A stretch of 64,000 nt of DNA from Competibacter_A sp037045685 (lineage in GTDB: Bacteria > Pseudomonadota > Gammaproteobacteria > Competibacterales > Competibacteraceae), in NCBI GenBank assembly GCA_037045685.1, contig JBAOII010000011.1, positions 1-64,000 on the forward strand. Direction: 5' to 3'. The notes beneath the pieces are model-generated. The model saw only the letters and a program-made list of their open reading frames with translations. It made no database searches and was not told the DNA's origin. Position numbers and translations under genes: made by a program. Positions 25,796 to 35,443 of this stretch are shown in pieces (position 1 is the stretch's first letter; every line of letters starts with the position of its first letter).

Positions 25796-28700
25796 TCACT
25801 GCTCCACCGAAACCCGAACTTTCTGGTCGTCCCGCCACTCGCCGACGATTTTCTTGCCGTTCTCGTACATCACGCCCTGGCCGTTTTTGCGGCCGTTGCG
25901 CCACTCGCCTTCGTAGCGGTCGCCGTTCCGATAGTAATAGGTGCCTTGCCCGTTCGGCTGATCGTTTTCAAATTCGCCGACGTATTTTTCGCCACTCGCG
26001 TAGCTGTATGTGCCTTGCCCGCTCTTGCGACCGTTGCGCCATTCGCCCTGGTAGCGGTTGCCGCTGCGGTAGAAATAGGTGCCCTCGCCGTTGATGACGC
26101 CGTTGCGCCATTCGCCGACATATTTTTCGCCCCGGCGAGCGTAAACGTAGGTGCCTTGGCCGTGCATCATGGCGTTACGGAATTCTCCCGAATATTCGCT
26201 GCCATCCGGGTGGCGGTAGGTGCCCTGACCGTTCCGGCAATTGCCGCGCAGGCAGTTCGACCCTTCGTTGACCGTCGCCGTCTGGGTCTCCGGGGCGGGG
26301 GCCGGTTCCCGGCTGGCGGCGGGTTTTTTGGCTGCGGTGGGCTCGGGCTCGGGCTCGGGTTCCCGAACCGGCTCTGGCGGCGGGCGCGGGCTGGCGGGCG
26401 GAGCGGTCGCCACCGCCAGCTTTCCGGGCAGGACGGCCGTTAGCGTCCTGTCGTCGCCAGCGGCCAGATCGACTCGCCCGCTCCAGTCTTGATGGCCTTC
26501 CCGGCTGACTCGCACCTTGTAAGCGCCCGGTTTTAGCTCCACTTCCAGGGGTGTCGTGCCGATGTTGCGGCCGTTGATGGTGACTTGAGCGTCTTCCACG
26601 TCGGACTGAACGGCCAGCCGCGCGGGAAGCCCCGGCTGCAGCTTCAATTGCTTGAGCTTGGCGCGGGCGGCCGACGCTTGGCGGCTTTTCGGGTAAGTCG
26701 CCAGAAATCGCTCGATTTCGGCGGCGTCGCCGCTGTCTTTGATCGTCGCCCACGCCTGCTCGGCGGCGCGCGTTTTGTCGGTTGTTTCCGGCGCCGGCGG
26801 CGGTTGTTCGCCGGCCGTGTCTTGCGGCGATCCCGTCACCGACGGGCGGACATCGCTGTCGGTTTCGGTCTTGGAAAGACGGGTGCGACGGTCTTGGGCA
26901 ATGACCTGCCCGTTGTCGGGGGCCTCGGCTGGAGGCTGCGTCGCCGGTTTGGGAAGCGAGACCAGATCGATGGGCGGCGCTTCGGGTTTCGCCGGGCGCT
27001 CCGGCGGGGTAGCCTGAGGCTCCGAGGTGGCGACGGGAGCTGATCGGACGGGTTTTTCCGGCGGCGCGGGCGGCGGTTCCGAAGTGGCGACCGGTGTCGG
27101 GATGGCGGGTTTTTCCGGCGGCGCGGGCGGCGGCTCTGCGGTCGCGACCGGGGGCGGCGCGGCGGGTTGTCTGGCGGCGGCTTCCGCTTGAGCCAGCCGC
27201 TCGCGCAGCTCCGACAGGCGGAAGTGGGAGGGGTTCAGCCGCGCCAGTCGGTCGAGCGCGCTCCGGGTCGCCTTGGCGTCCCCCTTGCGCAAGGCCGCCG
27301 CCGCCTGATCGGCGTAACGGTCGGCGATGCGGTCGAGTCCCGCCTGCGCCTCGCTGTTGCCCCGATCCCGCCGGAGGACCTCGCCGTAGCAATCGGCCGC
27401 GTTGCCCCCCTTGCCCGAAGTCAGCCGGTTGGCGTTTAAATGCGCCTCGCATTGCTTGAGCAGGGCGGCGAGCCGGGCGGCATCGTCCAGAGGCGGCGTG
27501 ACCGGCGGGACGACCGGCGGCGCGGCCTTGGCCTCGCGCAGTTGCCGGCGGACTTCCTCGCGCAGCGCCAGCAACCGGGGATGATCGGGAGACTGCTGCA
27601 AGCCTTGCTCGATTTGCAGCAGGCTGACCTCGTAGGCGCGATCTCTCTGGTAACCGAGCGCCCGGCCCAGGAACTCGTCGGCTTTGCGCCGGCGCTGCTC
27701 GGCCTCGGCTTTCTGCCGCTCCGCCGCCTCGATTTTCTGCCGCTCGGCTTCGGTTCGCTGCCGCTCGGCGAGTTCGGCTTGATGGCGGGCGATGTCCTGT
27801 TGGCGCTGGCGTTCCGTCCGTTCGGCCAGAACCGCCTGCTTCAAGGCCCGCAAATCCGCGTGGTCGGGCATGGCCTGCAAGCCCTGTTCGATGTGGACCA
27901 AGCTCATGTCGAGCGCGCCTTCCTGCCGGGCGCGCTGGGCTTGTTCCAGGAACTGTTCGGCTTGCAGCTTGGCCTGTCGGGCCTTGTCCTCGTCGGCGAT
28001 CTGGCGGTTCACTTGGTCGCGCAGCGCCAGCAGGACGGGATGGTCGGGCACGAGCTTCAACCCCTGCTCGATGCGGGCCAAGCTGTCCGCCAAAGCGCCC
28101 GCCTGCTGGTGTCGGATCGCCTCCGCCAGCAGTTGGTCGGCCTCGGCCTTGCGCTGGGCGCTCAGGTCGATGGCGGGCGGTTCCGGCGGTCGGGCCGGCG
28201 GCGAAACGGCCAGCGGCGGAGCCGTTGGCGGCGCGGTCGCCGGCCGATTCAAGAACAGATAGCCGCCCGCGACCACCGCGCCGGTCAAGGCCGCCGCCAG
28301 GGGGATTCCGATTTTCCAGCCGAGCCGGTTTGCGGGAGTCGCGGCGTGGCTCGCGGCCGGCACCAGAGTTTCCCGCGATCCGGTCAGGCCGGAGGGCGCT
28401 TCGACGGCATCCAGAGCGGCGATGATTTCCTGGCCGTTTTGAAACCGCTGGTCGGGGTTTTTGTCCAGCAACTTGTTCAGCAGCGGCTGAAAGCGAGCCA
28501 GCTTGGGCGGCAACTCCGGGATGGGAGCGGTCACATGCATCATCGCCAAGGCAAAGCTGTCTTCGGCGGTGTAGGGCACGTTGCCGGTCAGCATCTCGTG
28601 GAACAGCACGCCGAGGCTGTACAGGTCGGCGCGGGCATCCACCGTCTGGCCGCGAATCTGCTCCGGGCTCATGTAGCGCGGCGTGCCGATGGACAGGCCG

Positions 28701-29188
28701 GTCCGGGTCATGATCGTGGTGCCGCCGAGGGTTTTGGCGATGCCGAAGTCGGTCAACACCGGGCTGCCGTTTTCGCGGAACAGGATGTTCTGGGGCTTGA
28801 TGTCGCGGTGGATGATGTTGCGGCGGTGGGCGTAGTGCAGGGCGCCGGCCATGGCGCGGGCGATGGCCAGGGCTTCCTGCAGCGGCAAGCCGTCGCGGAT
28901 GCGCTGCTGCAGCGTGCCGCCCGGCAAATACTCCATCGACAGGTAATAGGTGTTGTCGTGGGACGCGATGTCGTAAACGGTGACGATGTGCGGGTCGTTG
29001 AGTTGCGCGATGATGCGGCCTTCCCGCAGGAACCGCTGGGCGAATTCCTCGTCGGTGGTGAGGATGGGCTTGATCACTTTCAGCGCGACGTGGCGGTGCA
29101 ACGACTCCTGCATGGCGAGGTAGACGATCGCCATGCCGCCTTGGCCGAGTTCGCGTTCGATCTGATAGCCTGGAATGTGCATGTTCAA
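25796..29188 (-). CDS. Transmembrane Ser/Thr protein kinase with PEGA and MORN repeats
   Basis: 1,130 residues. The N-terminal kinase has a GQGGMA P-loop (16-20), VALKVIK lysine (37), HRDIKPQN catalytic loop (127-134), DFG (147-149) and GTPRYMSPEQ. A single membrane helix lies at about 296-313. The extracytoplasmic part has three Gln/Glu/Ala-rich, TPR-like or coiled-coil modules of about 80 residues (LVPDHPVLLALRDQV is typical), Pro-rich linkers, and a PEGA domain (TINGRNIGTTPLEVELKPG, then YKVRVSREGH). About seven C-terminal MORN repeats follow (GQGTY..G..Y.GEWRNG). PEGA and MORN suggest envelope or surface sensing. It is monocistronic and convergent with the small upstream gene. Confidence 0.92.
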   Translation of the reverse strand: MNMHIPGYQIERELGQGGMAIVYLAMQESLHRHVALKVIKPILTTDEEFAQRFLREGRIIAQLNDPHIVTVYDIASHDNTYYLSMEYLPGGTLQQRIRDGLPLQEALAIARAMAGALHYAHRRNIIHRDIKPQNILFRENGSPVLTDFGIAKTLGGTTIMTRTGLSIGTPRYMSPEQIRGQTVDARADLYSLGVLFHEMLTGNVPYTAEDSFALAMMHVTAPIPELPPKLARFQPLLNKLLDKNPDQRFQNGQEIIAALDAVEAPSGLTGSRETLVPAASHAATPANRLGWKIGIPLAAALTGAVVAGGYLFLNRPATAPPTAPPLAVSPPARPPEPPAIDLSAQRKAEADQLLAEAIRHQQAGALADSLARIEQGLKLVPDHPVLLALRDQVNRQIADEDKARQAKLQAEQFLEQAQRARQEGALDMSLVHIEQGLQAMPDHADLRALKQAVLAERTERQRQQDIARHQAELAERQRTEAERQKIEAAERQKAEAEQRRRKADEFLGRALGYQRDRAYEVSLLQIEQGLQQSPDHPRLLALREEVRRQLREAKAAPPVVPPVTPPLDDAARLAALLKQCEAHLNANRLTSGKGGNAADCYGEVLRRDRGNSEAQAGLDRIADRYADQAAAALRKGDAKATRSALDRLARLNPSHFRLSELRERLAQAEAAARQPAAPPPVATAEPPPAPPEKPAIPTPVATSEPPPAPPEKPVRSAPVATSEPQATPPERPAKPEAPPIDLVSLPKPATQPPAEAPDNGQVIAQDRRTRLSKTETDSDVRPSVTGSPQDTAGEQPPPAPETTDKTRAAEQAWATIKDSGDAAEIERFLATYPKSRQASAARAKLKQLKLQPGLPARLAVQSDVEDAQVTINGRNIGTTPLEVELKPGAYKVRVSREGHQDWSGRVDLAAGDDRTLTAVLPGKLAVATAPPASPRPPPEPVREPEPEPEPTAAKKPAASREPAPAPETQTATVNEGSNCLRGNCRNGQGTYRHPDGSEYSGEFRNAMMHGQGTYVYARRGEKYVGEWRNGVINGEGTYFYRSGNRYQGEWRNGRKSGQGTYSYASGEKYVGEFENDQPNGQGTYYYRNGDRYEGEWRNGRKNGQGVMYENGKKIVGEWRDDQKVRVSVEQ

Positions 29189-29467
29189 GTCCTTTCACTG
29201 CTGGCGCCGCATTCCGGCGGTCGGGGTATCGTCGCGTGATTCCGCCGGGTCCGGCGGTCGCCGTGATCGGTTTTCGCGCGTTTTTCGGAACGCCGCGCGG
29301 TCCCGGCGCGGGCTGGCGCGGTATGATAGGCCAGATTGTAGGGAATCGCCCGGCTTCCGGCAAAAGGTGCCACCGGTGGCGGTTCGCATTTTGCTACGAA
29401 AATTAGCAAATCCCGTACCGTCGTTTGCGACGGTGGTCGTCAAGCGTAGGCCGAGAGTCCTTTCCGC

Positions 29468-30583
29468 ATGTCCGGCAACACCTTTGGCAAGCTGTTCACC
29501 GTCACCACCTTCGGCGAAAGCCACGGCCCGGCGCTCGGCGCGGTCGTGGATGGCTGCCCGCCCGGCCTGGAATTGTCCGAGGCCGATTTGCAAAGGGATT
29601 TGGACCGCCGCCGGCCCGGCCAGAGCCGGCATACCACCCAGCGCCGCGAACCGGACGAAGCGCGCATCCTGTCCGGCGTGTTCGAGGGCAAAACCACCGG
29701 CGCGCCGATCGGGCTGTTGATCGAGAACGTGGATCAGCGCTCGAAGGATTACGGCGAAATCATGGACCGGTTCCGGCCGGGTCACGCCGATTACACCTAT
29801 CATCAGAAGTACGGCTTTCGGGACTATCGGGGCGGCGGCCGGTCCTCGGCGCGGGAGACCGCGTTGCGGGTGGCGGCGGGCGCCATCGCCAAAAAATATC
29901 TGCGGGAGCGCTACGGGGTCGCGATCCGGGGCTATCTGGCCCAGCTTGGCCCGCTTCGGCCGGCCAAATTGGTTTGGGAAGAGGTGGACAACAACCCGTT
30001 TTTTTGCCCCGATCCCGATAAGGTGGCGGAACTGGAGCGATTCATGGACGCTCTGCGCAAGTCCGGCGATTCCATCGGCGCGCGGGTGACGGTGGTGGCC
30101 GGTGGGGTGCCGGCGGGCTGGGGCGAGCCGGTGTTCGACCGGCTGGACGCCGATATCGCCCACGCGCTGATGAGCATCAACGCGGTCAAGGGCGTCGAGA
30201 TCGGCGCCGGCTTCGCCAGCGTGGAGCAGCGCGGCACCGAGCATCGCGACGAGCTGACCCCGGCCGGCTTTTTGAGCAACAACGCCGGGGGGGTGCTGGG
30301 CGGGATTTCGACCGGCCAAGATATCGTGGCCAGCATCGCCCTGAAGCCGACTTCCAGCATCCGCCTGCCGGGGCGCACCATCGATCTTCGGGGCGAGCCG
30401 GTGGAGGTGATCACCAAGGGCCGGCACGATCCCTGCGTCGGCATCCGCGCCACGCCCATCGCCGAGGCGATGCTGGCGCTGGTGTTGATGGATCACGCCC
30501 TGCGCCACCGCGCCCAGAATCTGGACGTGCGGACCACGACCCCGATGATACCCGGCGCCGCGCCGGGCGAATCGGCCGGCTAG
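29468..30583 (+). CDS. aroC: Chorismate synthase
   Basis: A 371-residue protein that converts EPSP to chorismate with reduced FMN, the last shared step of aromatic amino acid synthesis. Signatures are GNTFGKLFTVTTFGESHG at the N-terminus, RRRPGQSRHTTQRREPDE, the GGGRSSARET signature (about 124-133), FLSNNAGGVLGGISTGQD and GRHDPCVGIRATPIAEAM. Length and start match the family. It is followed 40 bp later by an MFS gene that may be co-transcribed. Confidence 0.97.
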   Translation: MSGNTFGKLFTVTTFGESHGPALGAVVDGCPPGLELSEADLQRDLDRRRPGQSRHTTQRREPDEARILSGVFEGKTTGAPIGLLIENVDQRSKDYGEIMDRFRPGHADYTYHQKYGFRDYRGGGRSSARETALRVAAGAIAKKYLRERYGVAIRGYLAQLGPLRPAKLVWEEVDNNPFFCPDPDKVAELERFMDALRKSGDSIGARVTVVAGGVPAGWGEPVFDRLDADIAHALMSINAVKGVEIGAGFASVEQRGTEHRDELTPAGFLSNNAGGVLGGISTGQDIVASIALKPTSSIRLPGRTIDLRGEPVEVITKGRHDPCVGIRATPIAEAMLALVLMDHALRHRAQNLDVRTTTPMIPGAAPGESAG

Positions 30584-30623
30584 CGCACTTCCCTACCTCG
30601 ACCCTCTTCCAGCCGAAGAGGGG

Positions 30624-31787
30624 ATGCCTTGGCGCCTTTGGATCGTGCTTTCGCTCCGTCTGTACCTGTGCCTGTCCGGTTTCTACCTGGTCTATTTCGC
30701 CAGCTTGGGCGTGCTGTTGCCGTATTGGGGGCCTTATCTGCTGGCGCTGGGCTTCAGCCCGGCGCGGATCGGGGAACTGCTGGCGATTCCGCAGGCGACC
30801 AAGCTGGTGGCGCCGACGCTCTGGGGCTGGCTGGCCGACCGCACCGGGCGACGGGTGCGGGTGATCCGCTGGGCGTGTTTGGTGGCGGCGCTGACCTTTG
30901 CCGGCGTCTATCCGGCGGGGGATTCCTATCTCGGGCTGGCGCTGGTGACGCTGCTGTTCAGTTTCTTCTGGAACGCGGCGCTGCCGCAGTTCGAGGCGGT
31001 GACGCTCAACCATTTGGGCGAGCACGTTCACCGTTACAGCCGGGTTCGGCTGTGGGGGTCGGTGGGCTTCGTCGGCGCGGCGGTCGGCCTGGGCTTTGCG
31101 ACGCGGGATTGGGGAGTGGGCATCGTTCCGGCGGTGTTGCTGGGTTTGTTCGTCGCGCTGTGGCTGAACAGCCTGCTGGTGCCGGAACGGCCCACGGCGC
31201 CGGTCGCACATGAAACGCCGCCGCTCGGCCGGGTTTTGCGCCGGCCGGTGGTGATCGCGTTCTTCGTCGCCTGTTTCCTCAATCAAGCCGCTCACGGGCC
31301 GTATTACGGTTTTTTCTCGCTGTATTTGGAGACATTAGGTTATACGCGGGAGTTCATCGGTCTGATGTGGGGCTTGGGGGTGACGGTGGAAGTCGGCATG
31401 TTCGCGTTCATGCCGCGCCTGCTGCCGCACTTCGGACCGCGTCGCCTGATGTTGGCGGCGCTGGCGCTGGCGGCGTTGCGCTGGTTGCTGATCGGCCATT
31501 TTGCCAGCGAGTTGCCGGTGTTGCTGTTCGCCCAGAGCTTGCACGCCTTCAGTTTCGGGGTCTTTCACGCCGTGTCGATTCACCTGATCCACCAGTTTTT
31601 TCCGGGGTCGCTGCAGGGGCGCGGCCAAGCGCTGTACAGCAGCCTGAGCTTCGGGGCGGGTAACGCGGTGGGCAGTCTCGCCGCCGGTTATCTGTGGGTG
31701 GGATTGGGGCCGGCGGCGATGTACGACTTGGCGGCGGCGCTGGGTGCGCTGGGTTGGCTGGTGGCGTGGCGGGGATTAAGGGTGTGA
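30624..31787 (+). CDS. MFS transporter, HcaT/3-phenylpropionate-permease-like
   Basis: 387 residues with about 12 predicted membrane helices. It shows the MFS motif A in the loop between helices 2 and 3 (WGWLADRTGRRVRVIRWA) and the MFS_1-like subgroup pattern (SFFWNAALPQFEAVTLNHLG, RVRLWGSVGFV, FHAVSIHLIHQFFPG) shared with E. coli HcaT. Substrate is unknown; inclusion in this subgroup only suggests a carboxylate or aromatic acid. It starts 40 bp after aroC. Confidence 0.85.
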   Translation: MPWRLWIVLSLRLYLCLSGFYLVYFASLGVLLPYWGPYLLALGFSPARIGELLAIPQATKLVAPTLWGWLADRTGRRVRVIRWACLVAALTFAGVYPAGDSYLGLALVTLLFSFFWNAALPQFEAVTLNHLGEHVHRYSRVRLWGSVGFVGAAVGLGFATRDWGVGIVPAVLLGLFVALWLNSLLVPERPTAPVAHETPPLGRVLRRPVVIAFFVACFLNQAAHGPYYGFFSLYLETLGYTREFIGLMWGLGVTVEVGMFAFMPRLLPHFGPRRLMLAALALAALRWLLIGHFASELPVLLFAQSLHAFSFGVFHAVSIHLIHQFFPGSLQGRGQALYSSLSFGAGNAVGSLAAGYLWVGLGPAAMYDLAAALGALGWLVAWRGLRV

Positions 31788-31861
31788 GGGGGGTTGTAAA
31801 TCGCGACGGCCAAAGCGCTGGCGGCATCGCTTTGCCGGGCCGTATCGGAAGCCACCTCTCT

Positions 31862-32419
31862 TCATATCTTCCCCGCCTGCTGGGCGATGAAAGCGGTTTT
31901 GGCCGACAGCTCCAGCGAGCAGGTCCATTTGTAGGCCAAGTTGAGGCTGTCGGCGCAGGCGTAGACGCCGTGGCCGCGCACCACGGCGATGGGATAGTCC
32001 ATCAGCACTTCGGCGACCAGGCGCGGCGAGCGGGCTGCGTACTGGTCGTAGGGGATGGTCAGGACCGGCACCCGGCTGAAATACAATTGGCCCTCGAAAT
32101 CGGCCGGGAAGAACTCCTCGTTATCCATGGTCATCGCCACGGAATAGGGGCCGTGGCTGTGCAACACGGCATGAGTTTGCGGGTTGGACTGATAGACGGC
32201 AAGATGCAAGCGGGCGTCCATCGAAGCGCCCTTGCCGATGACGCCGTCCATCTGGCATTCGACCAGATCGCCGCTGCTGAGCAGATCGGCGCAACAGCCG
32301 GTGGGGGTGATCCAGAACGAATCGCCGTCCCGCACCGAGGCGTTGCCGCTGTGGGAGTCGTTGAGGCCGTATTGGCGCAGCCAGAGATAGTGTCGAGCGA
32401 GGTTGTCTTTGATGTTCAT
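31862..32419 (-). CDS. Class II aldolase/adducin-family protein
   Basis: ATG 32419 (MNIKDNLARHYLWL) gives 185 residues. Family marks are SGNASVRDGDSFWITPTG, the zinc-ligand HSHGPYSV (HxH) and VVRGHGVYACA with the third His; the catalytic Glu position in the middle is less clear. Members include L-fuculose-phosphate aldolase and methylthioribulose-1-phosphate dehydratase, and the substrate cannot be fixed here. It ends close to, and is co-directional with, cpdA. Confidence 0.8.
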   Translation of the reverse strand: MNIKDNLARHYLWLRQYGLNDSHSGNASVRDGDSFWITPTGCCADLLSSGDLVECQMDGVIGKGASMDARLHLAVYQSNPQTHAVLHSHGPYSVAMTMDNEEFFPADFEGQLYFSRVPVLTIPYDQYAARSPRLVAEVLMDYPIAVVRGHGVYACADSLNLAYKWTCSLELSAKTAFIAQQAGKI

Positions 32420-32441
32420 GCGGCCAATTGTACCTTGGAAA

Positions 32442-33245
32442 TCACGCCGGAACACGCCGGGTTAGGCCGATGGATCGCGCGACCGGCTCGACCCGTTCCA
32501 CGCCGGTTTGCAGCGTCCCGTCGGGATAAAGCTCGAACCAGCGATAGCCGGGCGGCAACTCGTCCACCTGCGGTTCCGGCGTGTTCGGTTTGAACTGGAC
32601 GCTGGTGGCGGGCGCGGCGAACAGTCGGATAGCGCCCCGCTGGCCGGCGAATTCCGCGTGAATGTGTCCCCACACCACCGCCCGAACCTGGGGATAGCGC
32701 TCCAGCACCGCGAACAGCGCCTCGCCGTTGACGACCGTCATGGTGTCCAGCCAGCTCGTGCCGACCGGCAGCGGGTTGTGATGCAGGCAAACCAGGGTGT
32801 GCAGATCGGGATGGACGGCCAGCGCGGTGTCCAGCACCGCCAGTTCGCGACGGGCCAGATGGCCGACCGGCGTGCCGGGAAAGCTGGAATCCAGCAACAC
32901 CAGTTGCCAGTTGCCGGCGATGAGATGGCGCTCCCACCGCAGCGATCCGCCGCGCAACATCTGACCCATGACGGCGGGAAAATCGTGGTTGCCCGGCAGG
33001 CAATAGACCGGCACGCCCAGCGGTTCGAGAATCCGGCGCAAGCGGCCGTAGGCGTCCGGCTCGTCGCCGACCAAATCCCCGGTGGCGAGGATGAGATCGG
33101 GCGCGGGATTCCGGGCCCTGATGTGGGCCAGCACCGCGTTCAATCCGGCATCGACATCGGCGCCCCAGAGGCGGCTGCCGGGCTTGGCCTTGAGGTGGAG
33201 GTCGGTGATTTGGATGATCCGCAGGGGCGCGGCGACGGTCGGCAT
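32442..33245 (-). CDS. cpdA: 3',5'-cyclic-AMP phosphodiesterase
   Basis: 267 residues of the calcineurin-like metallophosphoesterase fold. Metal-ligand motifs are in order: QITDLHLK (DxH), LATGDLVGDE (GDxxxD), CLPGNHDFP (GNHD), VCLHHNPLPVG, and WGHIHAEFAG (GHxH). This order and length match CpdA/Icc, which hydrolyses cAMP. The adjacent argA is divergent in function but on the same strand. Confidence 0.88.
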   Translation of the reverse strand: MPTVAAPLRIIQITDLHLKAKPGSRLWGADVDAGLNAVLAHIRARNPAPDLILATGDLVGDEPDAYGRLRRILEPLGVPVYCLPGNHDFPAVMGQMLRGGSLRWERHLIAGNWQLVLLDSSFPGTPVGHLARRELAVLDTALAVHPDLHTLVCLHHNPLPVGTSWLDTMTVVNGEALFAVLERYPQVRAVVWGHIHAEFAGQRGAIRLFAAPATSVQFKPNTPEPQVDELPPGYRWFELYPDGTLQTGVERVEPVARSIGLTRRVPA

Positions 33246-33281
33246 GGCTTCGAGTCCTCAACAAATGGCGATGTGTGCAGC

Positions 33282-34586
33282 TTACAGGGTTTTGATGAAC
33301 ACTTTAGAGCGGCGCTGCCAGTTGTAGAGCGCCTGTTTCCGCACCGGCAAGTCGGCGACCTCGGCGGGCTCGAAACCGCGCTCGCGGAACCAGTGCGCGG
33401 CGCGGGTCGTCAGCACGAACAGCCGGCTCAGCCCTCGCTCGCGGGCCTGCCGCTCGACGTAGCGCAGCAGCGCTTCGGCGCGACCGCTGTTGCGGTAGTT
33501 CGGGTGCATGGCGACGCAGGCCAACTCGCCCAACCGTTCGTCGGGGAACGGGTAGAGCGCCATGCAGCCGATGATGGTCCCGTCGCGTTCCAGCAAGATG
33601 AACCGCTCGATTTCCATCTCCAGCCGTTCCCGCGAGCGCCGCACCAGGGTGCCATCATCCTCCAGCGGCCGAATCAGCTCCAGAAGGCCGCCGATATCGT
33701 CGATGGTGGCGGGGCGCAGCCCTTCGTAGATGTCGGCGGTCACCAGCGTGCCGATGCCGTCGCGGGTGAACAGCTCCAGCAGCAGAGCGCCGTCCACCCG
33801 CCGTTCGAGCAAGTGGGCGCGGCGCACGCCGGCCCGGCAGGCGCGGAGCGCCTGGCGCAGGTGGCGGACCGTCTCTTCGGGCAGGGCGGCGGGTTCGGCC
33901 AGCAAGCGCTCGGCGTCGCTGGGGCTGAGTTCGCGGATCGGCCGGCCGTCGGGATGGCAGAGCGCCGGGCTTTCGCTCAGCACCAGCAGCTTGTCGGCGC
34001 GAAGGGCCATGGCGGTGGCGGTGGCGACTTCCTCGGCGCTGAGGTTGAAGATTTCGCCGGTCGGCGAATAGCCCAGCGGCGACAAGAGCACGATGGCGTC
34101 TTGGTCCAGCCACAGGCGGATGGCCCGGTCGTCGATCCGGCGCACCTCGCCGGTGAAGCCGAAGTCCACTCCGTCGCGCACGCCCAGCGGCCGAGCGGTG
34201 ATCAGGTTGCCCGACACCACCCGCAGGCGCGCGCCGTGCATCGGCGAGTTGGCCAGACCCATCGACAGTCGCGCCTCGACCCGGATGCGCACCCGCCCGA
34301 CCGCTTGCTTGACGTAGCGCAGATCGTCGGCGTCGGTGAGCCGCAGGCCATTGACGTAGCGCAGCTCGCGGCCGGTTTCGCGCAAGCGTTCCTCGACCTG
34401 CGGGCGGGCACCGTGGACCAGCACCAGGCGAATGCCCAAGCTGTGCAGCAGAGCCAAGTCGTGGATCAAGCTGGAAAAATGGTCGGATTCGACCGCCTCG
34501 CCGCCGAACAGCACCACGAAGGTCTTGCCGCGATGGGCGTTGATGTAAGGGCCGGCCTGCCGGAACCACTGAACGAAGTGCTCCAT
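33282..34586 (-). CDS. argA: Amino-acid N-acetyltransferase (N-acetylglutamate synthase)
   Basis: ATG 34586 (MEHFVQWFRQAGPYINAHRG) gives 434 residues, the classical bacterial ArgA length. An amino-acid-kinase-like domain comes first (VVLFGGEAV, LVLVHGARPQVE, LLSPLGYSPTGEIFNLSAEE). A C-terminal GNAT domain follows (ELACVAMHPNYRNSGRAEAL, LSRLFVLTTRAAHWFRERGF). It catalyses the first step of arginine synthesis and is feedback-inhibited by arginine. An 18-codon upstream extension lacks homology and is not used. Confidence 0.95.
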   Translation of the reverse strand: MEHFVQWFRQAGPYINAHRGKTFVVLFGGEAVESDHFSSLIHDLALLHSLGIRLVLVHGARPQVEERLRETGRELRYVNGLRLTDADDLRYVKQAVGRVRIRVEARLSMGLANSPMHGARLRVVSGNLITARPLGVRDGVDFGFTGEVRRIDDRAIRLWLDQDAIVLLSPLGYSPTGEIFNLSAEEVATATAMALRADKLLVLSESPALCHPDGRPIRELSPSDAERLLAEPAALPEETVRHLRQALRACRAGVRRAHLLERRVDGALLLELFTRDGIGTLVTADIYEGLRPATIDDIGGLLELIRPLEDDGTLVRRSRERLEMEIERFILLERDGTIIGCMALYPFPDERLGELACVAMHPNYRNSGRAEALLRYVERQARERGLSRLFVLTTRAAHWFRERGFEPAEVADLPVRKQALYNWQRRSKVFIKTL

Positions 34587-34670
34587 GTTTCGACTCGGAA
34601 ATGGCGAATGGCCGGCGATTATGACAGAGCGCAACCGCAAACGGGATGCGGTCGCCCGTTTGGGCGGGGT

Positions 34671-35135
34671 TCAGGCGGGGGTGTCGAGAGGAGCGACACC
34701 CTCCAGGGCGCTTTCCGGGACTTGTAGGACTCGCTTGTCGAACAGGACGTGATAAACCGCCGTCGTCTCCGGCTCGCGGATGACGGCCATGACTTCACCG
34801 ACCGCGCCGGCCGCGCCCACGATTTCGCCGCCGACCGCCAGCGCCCGCTTGGCGGTCACCCGGTCGCCCCGCTCGAAGCGGTTGGGAATCCACGGCGCCT
34901 CCGCCGGGATCAACTCGGTTTCCCGGCAGCCGACGATGCGGTTGCCGGCTTCGAGAAAATGCACGGTGTAGATGATCTGATCTTGCAGGAACACCCCGAT
35001 GTGGCGCACGTAGCCGATGCTGCCGCGCCGCACTAGCAGCGCGCCGGTCGGCTGGCCGGGGTAAGTGCCGTCGTTGCGGATGTTGCGGATCACCCGCACC
35101 GCGTCGTCGCAGGCGAAGCGCGGCTCCAGAATCAC
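34671..35135 (-). CDS. nifZ: Nitrogen fixation protein NifZ
   Basis: GTG 35135 overlaps the nifW stop (GTGA), giving 154 residues. NifZ signatures are EPRFACDDAVRVIRNIRNDG, YPGQPTGALLVRRGSIGYVR (G-x-V-R), FLEAGNRIVGCRETELI and RGDRVTAKRALAVGGEI. NifZ helps convert the P-cluster precursors during MoFe-protein maturation. It is the third gene of nifVWZ. The longer open frame to 35561 is out of family and ignored. Confidence 0.93.
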   Translation of the reverse strand: MILEPRFACDDAVRVIRNIRNDGTYPGQPTGALLVRRGSIGYVRHIGVFLQDQIIYTVHFLEAGNRIVGCRETELIPAEAPWIPNRFERGDRVTAKRALAVGGEIVGAAGAVGEVMAVIREPETTAVYHVLFDKRVLQVPESALEGVAPLDTPA

Positions 35136-35443
35136 GCCGGGCGACCGATGTCCGCCAGCGGGACGCGCACCTCCCGTTGCGGGGCTTGCCGATGGAAGAC
35201 CTTGAACACTTTTTCGGTCAGGGCGTCGGATTCCACGAAATCCCGATAGGCCCGATACAGGCAGCGGGCGTAATCGGCCCGGTCCAGGGCGTTGGTTTGC
35301 AGCAAATAATCGTGGAAGCGTTGCAGGATGTGCAGTCGGTTGACCTCCACCACTTTCAGGTCGAAGGCGATCTCGAAGTACTCCAGGAAATCCTCGGCGG
35401 AGGTCATCTCGGACAGTTCCTGTTGCAGGGTCGATACGGTCAT
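35132..35443 (-). CDS. nifW: Nitrogenase-stabilizing/protective protein NifW
   Basis: ATG 35443 overlaps the nifV stop by four bases (ATGA), giving 103 residues. The sequence SAEDFLEYFEIAFDLKVVEV, LHILQRFHDYLLQ and VFKVFHRQAPQREV is characteristic of NifW, which binds the MoFe protein and protects or assists its assembly. It is a short helical protein of normal family length. The overlaps on both sides imply tight translational coupling in the operon. Confidence 0.94.
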   Translation of the reverse strand: MTVSTLQQELSEMTSAEDFLEYFEIAFDLKVVEVNRLHILQRFHDYLLQTNALDRADYARCLYRAYRDFVESDALTEKVFKVFHRQAPQREVRVPLADIGRPA

